Assembly: GCF_000478985.1 (NCBI RefSeq)
Contig: NZ_AWXB01000014.1
Span: 1 to 34,522, forward strand
Source of the DNA: Peptoniphilus sp. BV3C26
GTDB taxonomy: Bacteria; Bacillota; Clostridia; Tissierellales; Peptoniphilaceae
DNA: 34,522 bases
Reading direction: 5' to 3'
The translations under genes were made by a program, and so were the position numbers. The notes beneath the pieces were generated by a model. It did no database searches. It was not told the origin of the DNA and saw only the letters and a program-made list of their open reading frames with translations. Position 1 is the first letter of the stretch. Every line of letters begins with the position of its first letter. This document shows, piece after piece, positions 32,968 through 34,522 of the stretch.

Positions 32968-34203
32968 TTATAATTTATAAACGACATATACTCTTACTTT
33001 AACATTATCTCCACTAAGCCATCTTACACCTGTATTTTCATTATTGACTCTACCTGAATGGTTTCTTACGCCAACATCTTTTGTATTATTGTTGAAGCCA
33101 GTTATTATTAAAGTATGATATGCGCCATCTTTAGAGTTTAAAAAAGATATAGGGTATCCAGCTTGTGCATAGTTGTATAACCTTGTAAGTTCTCCATTTT
33201 TACTCAGATCGAAATCCTTATAAGCATATGATCTTGAGACCCAGTGCCACTTAAACATATTTGCCCCACGCCATGTAGAAGATACTTTGCTTGGGTCTTT
33301 TTTTGAACCATAAGAAAACCAGTTTCTACTATCGTCTATTTTAGGATATTCGTCTTTCATCTTTTTTTCTCCCGCATACAGACATTGAGAAACGAAATTA
33401 GCACAATCAACATCCCAATCAGGATAGCTGGGATTATAATCTTTCCAATACTCTTTTGCATAAGCAACACATTTTGAAGCTGCATCTTTTTCAGAGCTTC
33501 TATATAAAATATTTGTTTTTAAATATTTTTTAGCAATTGTTTCGTCGAAATTATCTTCTGATTCCATATCCTCAATATATAACAATGCTGATTCTTTGAC
33601 TTCGTTTGGTAAACTATTAATATGTCTTTTTAGAATATTTATATTTTCTTCTGTCGTATCCAAAGTAGCGTAGTAATTAGGCTTGAGATTTTTATTTATA
33701 TAGTCAACAATGGCTTCATACCCATCAGGTTCTTTAGCTGAGCGGATTATAATATCCTTAGCTTCATACTCTGAATCATCAATCGTATACTCTATCTTAT
33801 TTAACATATTCGCTTTTGCTTTTTCTGCGATAGCCTTATTTGAAAGATTTGGATACATACCCCTGTACATATTGAAAATCTCAATATAAGATGATATATA
33901 TTGATTTATAGACTTTTTTTCCATGGTCGGATATAGGTTCTGTAGTTCTGTCAAAAAGGTTTTGGTTTCATATTTGTCGTCAATATTAACTTTTGAAACT
34001 TCATTAGCACTAAGTGCTTTTAAAACTTGACTTGGCTCATAGTTTACACTTAATTGTTCCTCTTTACTTAATTTATTAAACCACTCTTGCCATTCTTTAG
34101 GGCTGACTTCTGAGTTATTATTTGCTGATGAAGCAAATACATTTGTTGCCATTGCTGTTAACAACATCACCATGGCTATTAATAGAGTAAATCTTCTCTT
34201 CAT
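32968..34203 (-). CDS. Secreted Amidase_6-type protein 2
   Basis: This 411-aa protein starts at 34203 with the same signal peptide as the 29498-30574 protein; an in-frame ATG 15 nt upstream overlaps the GAGGAGG site and is unlikely. The C-terminal putative amidase domain (about 245-411) shows AYAKEYWKDYNPSYPDWDVD, CANFVSQCLYAG with probable catalytic Cys267, and GAYHTLIITGF with the matching histidine. The N-terminal half is helical and charged, unrelated in detail to the first amidase. Both copies probably arose by duplication followed by divergence, with the leader kept similar. Substrate is unknown; wall or peptide amide hydrolysis is a family-based guess. Confidence 0.8.
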   Translation of the reverse strand: MKRRFTLLIAMVMLLTAMATNVFASSANNNSEVSPKEWQEWFNKLSKEEQLSVNYEPSQVLKALSANEVSKVNIDDKYETKTFLTELQNLYPTMEKKSINQYISSYIEIFNMYRGMYPNLSNKAIAEKAKANMLNKIEYTIDDSEYEAKDIIIRSAKEPDGYEAIVDYINKNLKPNYYATLDTTEENINILKRHINSLPNEVKESALLYIEDMESEDNFDETIAKKYLKTNILYRSSEKDAASKCVAYAKEYWKDYNPSYPDWDVDCANFVSQCLYAGEKKMKDEYPKIDDSRNWFSYGSKKDPSKVSSTWRGANMFKWHWVSRSYAYKDFDLSKNGELTRLYNYAQAGYPISFLNSKDGAYHTLIITGFNNNTKDVGVRNHSGRVNNENTGVRWLSGDNVKVRVYVVYKL

Positions 34204-34305
34204 TTCTAACCTCCTCATATAATTTTGTTTGACCTCAATATATTTGACATTAAGATCAAATATTATCTATTTTTCCAACTGTTGTTTCTAGTTATATTAT
34301 AGAAT
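34131..34305. repeat. 175-bp leader/signal-peptide repeat, copy 2
   Basis: This is the partner of 30502-30676, covering the leader, ribosome binding site and signal peptide codons of the second amidase. The 18-bp palindrome is at 34260-34243 (minus strand) and is identical in both copies. The repeat could mediate recombination that deletes or duplicates the 3.6 kb between the copies. Confidence 0.9.
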
Positions 34306-34317
34306 ATAGCATCTAAA

Positions 34318-34356
34318 CTAATCGCCATTACTATATCTCATAGGATTTAAATCCAT
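34318..34356 (-). CDS. Tiny ORF 1 (12 codons), LNPxRYxNGD peptide
   Basis: ATG at 34356 lies 7 nt after AGGAGG and encodes MDLNPMRYSNGD, then TAG. It begins 15 nt after the stop of the preceding gene and ends 114 nt before the second amidase start. The shared core with the tiny ORF at 32790-32737, and the mostly synonymous codon differences, support translation. With no signal peptide, export would need a dedicated system. It is too short for routine gene callers. Confidence 0.6.
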   Translation of the reverse strand: MDLNPMRYSNGD

Positions 34357-34371
34357 TATTTCACCTCCTAT

Positions 34372-34522
34372 CTATCTTACATATGAGTTTATCTTTACCT
34401 TTCCTGATAATGTTTTATTTGATTCATTATCAATCGTAACAACATATCTACTTCCTCTATTAGCCTTAACCTTTAATATTGAGTCTGAAGAAAAAAATTT
34501 AGTTATATATAATTTTTCCATC
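34372..34522 (-). CDS. C-terminal part of an unidentified protein at the window edge
   Basis: The frame is open from the window edge to TAG at 34374-34372. The last residues include LKVKANRGSRYVVTIDNESN and GKVKINSYVR, a beta-rich pattern as in extracellular domains. An ATG at 34521 could be internal or the start; the upstream sequence is not available. It belongs to the same transcription unit as the tiny ORF and second amidase. No family recognised. Confidence 0.55.
   Translation of the reverse strand, partial: MEKLYITKFFSSDSILKVKANRGSRYVVTIDNESNKTLSGKVKINSYVR

Larger units (their letters stand above)
22385..34522 (-). mobile_element. Integrative and mobilizable element inserted in maff2 (right end beyond window)
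   Basis: The left boundary is set by the recombinase stop next to the maff2 remnant. The element carries a serine recombinase, a replisome-organizer-type Rep, a DUF3801 protein, a MobA/MobL relaxase with its own oriT, a DUF3847 protein, and a cargo of secreted proteins. It has no VirB4 or other channel genes of its own here, so it would borrow a host transfer apparatus. Bases 29498-34522 are treated as cargo because no other boundary is seen before the window ends; that assignment is an inference. Confidence 0.75.

Noticed and set aside
34290-34310. Sigma-A promoter at the TATAAT-like sequence upstream of the second amidase
   Set aside because: No convincing -35 box lies at 16-18 nt, and the first amidase copy has TAGAAT here. 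I could not support a promoter call.

Overview
The window is low-GC Gram-positive DNA from an anaerobic Firmicute. The codon use, strong AGGAGG ribosome binding sites, BspA-type repeats and copper-amine-oxidase-like surface domains suggest a Peptoniphilaceae-like host (Anaerococcus, Peptoniphilus or Finegoldia group). That host assignment is an inference. Every gene I can support lies on the minus strand, so transcription runs from high to low coordinates.

Bases 1-22384 are part of a Tn1549/CTn-type integrative conjugative element (ICE). In transcription order this part holds the 3' end of maff2, a VirB6/TrbL-like membrane protein, a small membrane protein, a PrgI-family protein, a VirB4-like ATPase, an NlpC/P60 wall hydrolase, a DUF4315 protein, and a large LRR/coiled-coil surface protein. 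A DUF4366 (CD1107-family) membrane protein, topoisomerase III, a C5 cytosine methyltransferase and a giant methylase-SNF2 helicase follow. Together these cover the channel, wall passage, surface contact, DNA processing and DNA protection. The relaxase, coupling protein and integrase of this ICE are not in the window.

Two other mobile elements interrupt the ICE. A complete 2341-nt group II intron (992-3332) with its reverse transcriptase/maturase sits inside the helicase gene, and splicing would rejoin Trp and Gln codons in frame. From 22385 rightwards, an integrative and mobilizable element (IME) has split maff2. Its large serine recombinase ends 3 nt from the maff2 remnant. The IME carries a phage-replisome-organizer-type Rep protein, a DUF3801 (PcfB-like) protein, a MobA/MobL (MobQ) relaxase, a recognisable oriT and a DUF3847 protein. 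Its right end, and the 5' half of maff2, lie outside the window.

The right-hand part of the IME (29.5-34.5 kb) is cargo: two secreted Amidase_6-type proteins sharing a nearly identical leader and signal peptide, a secreted protease-like protein with a caspase-type His/Cys pair, a lipoprotein, and an Xre regulator remnant. It also holds two tiny ORFs of 12 and 17 codons that share the peptide pattern LNPxRYxNGD.

The least explained signals are: the tiny-peptide pair, whose shared codons differ only synonymously; a repeated arrangement in which a terminator hairpin and U-tract sit directly against the next gene's ribosome binding site; a pair of ~50-nt noncoding elements with a covarying hairpin and identical spacing; and a cloverleaf-like inverted-repeat cluster at 25984-26053.
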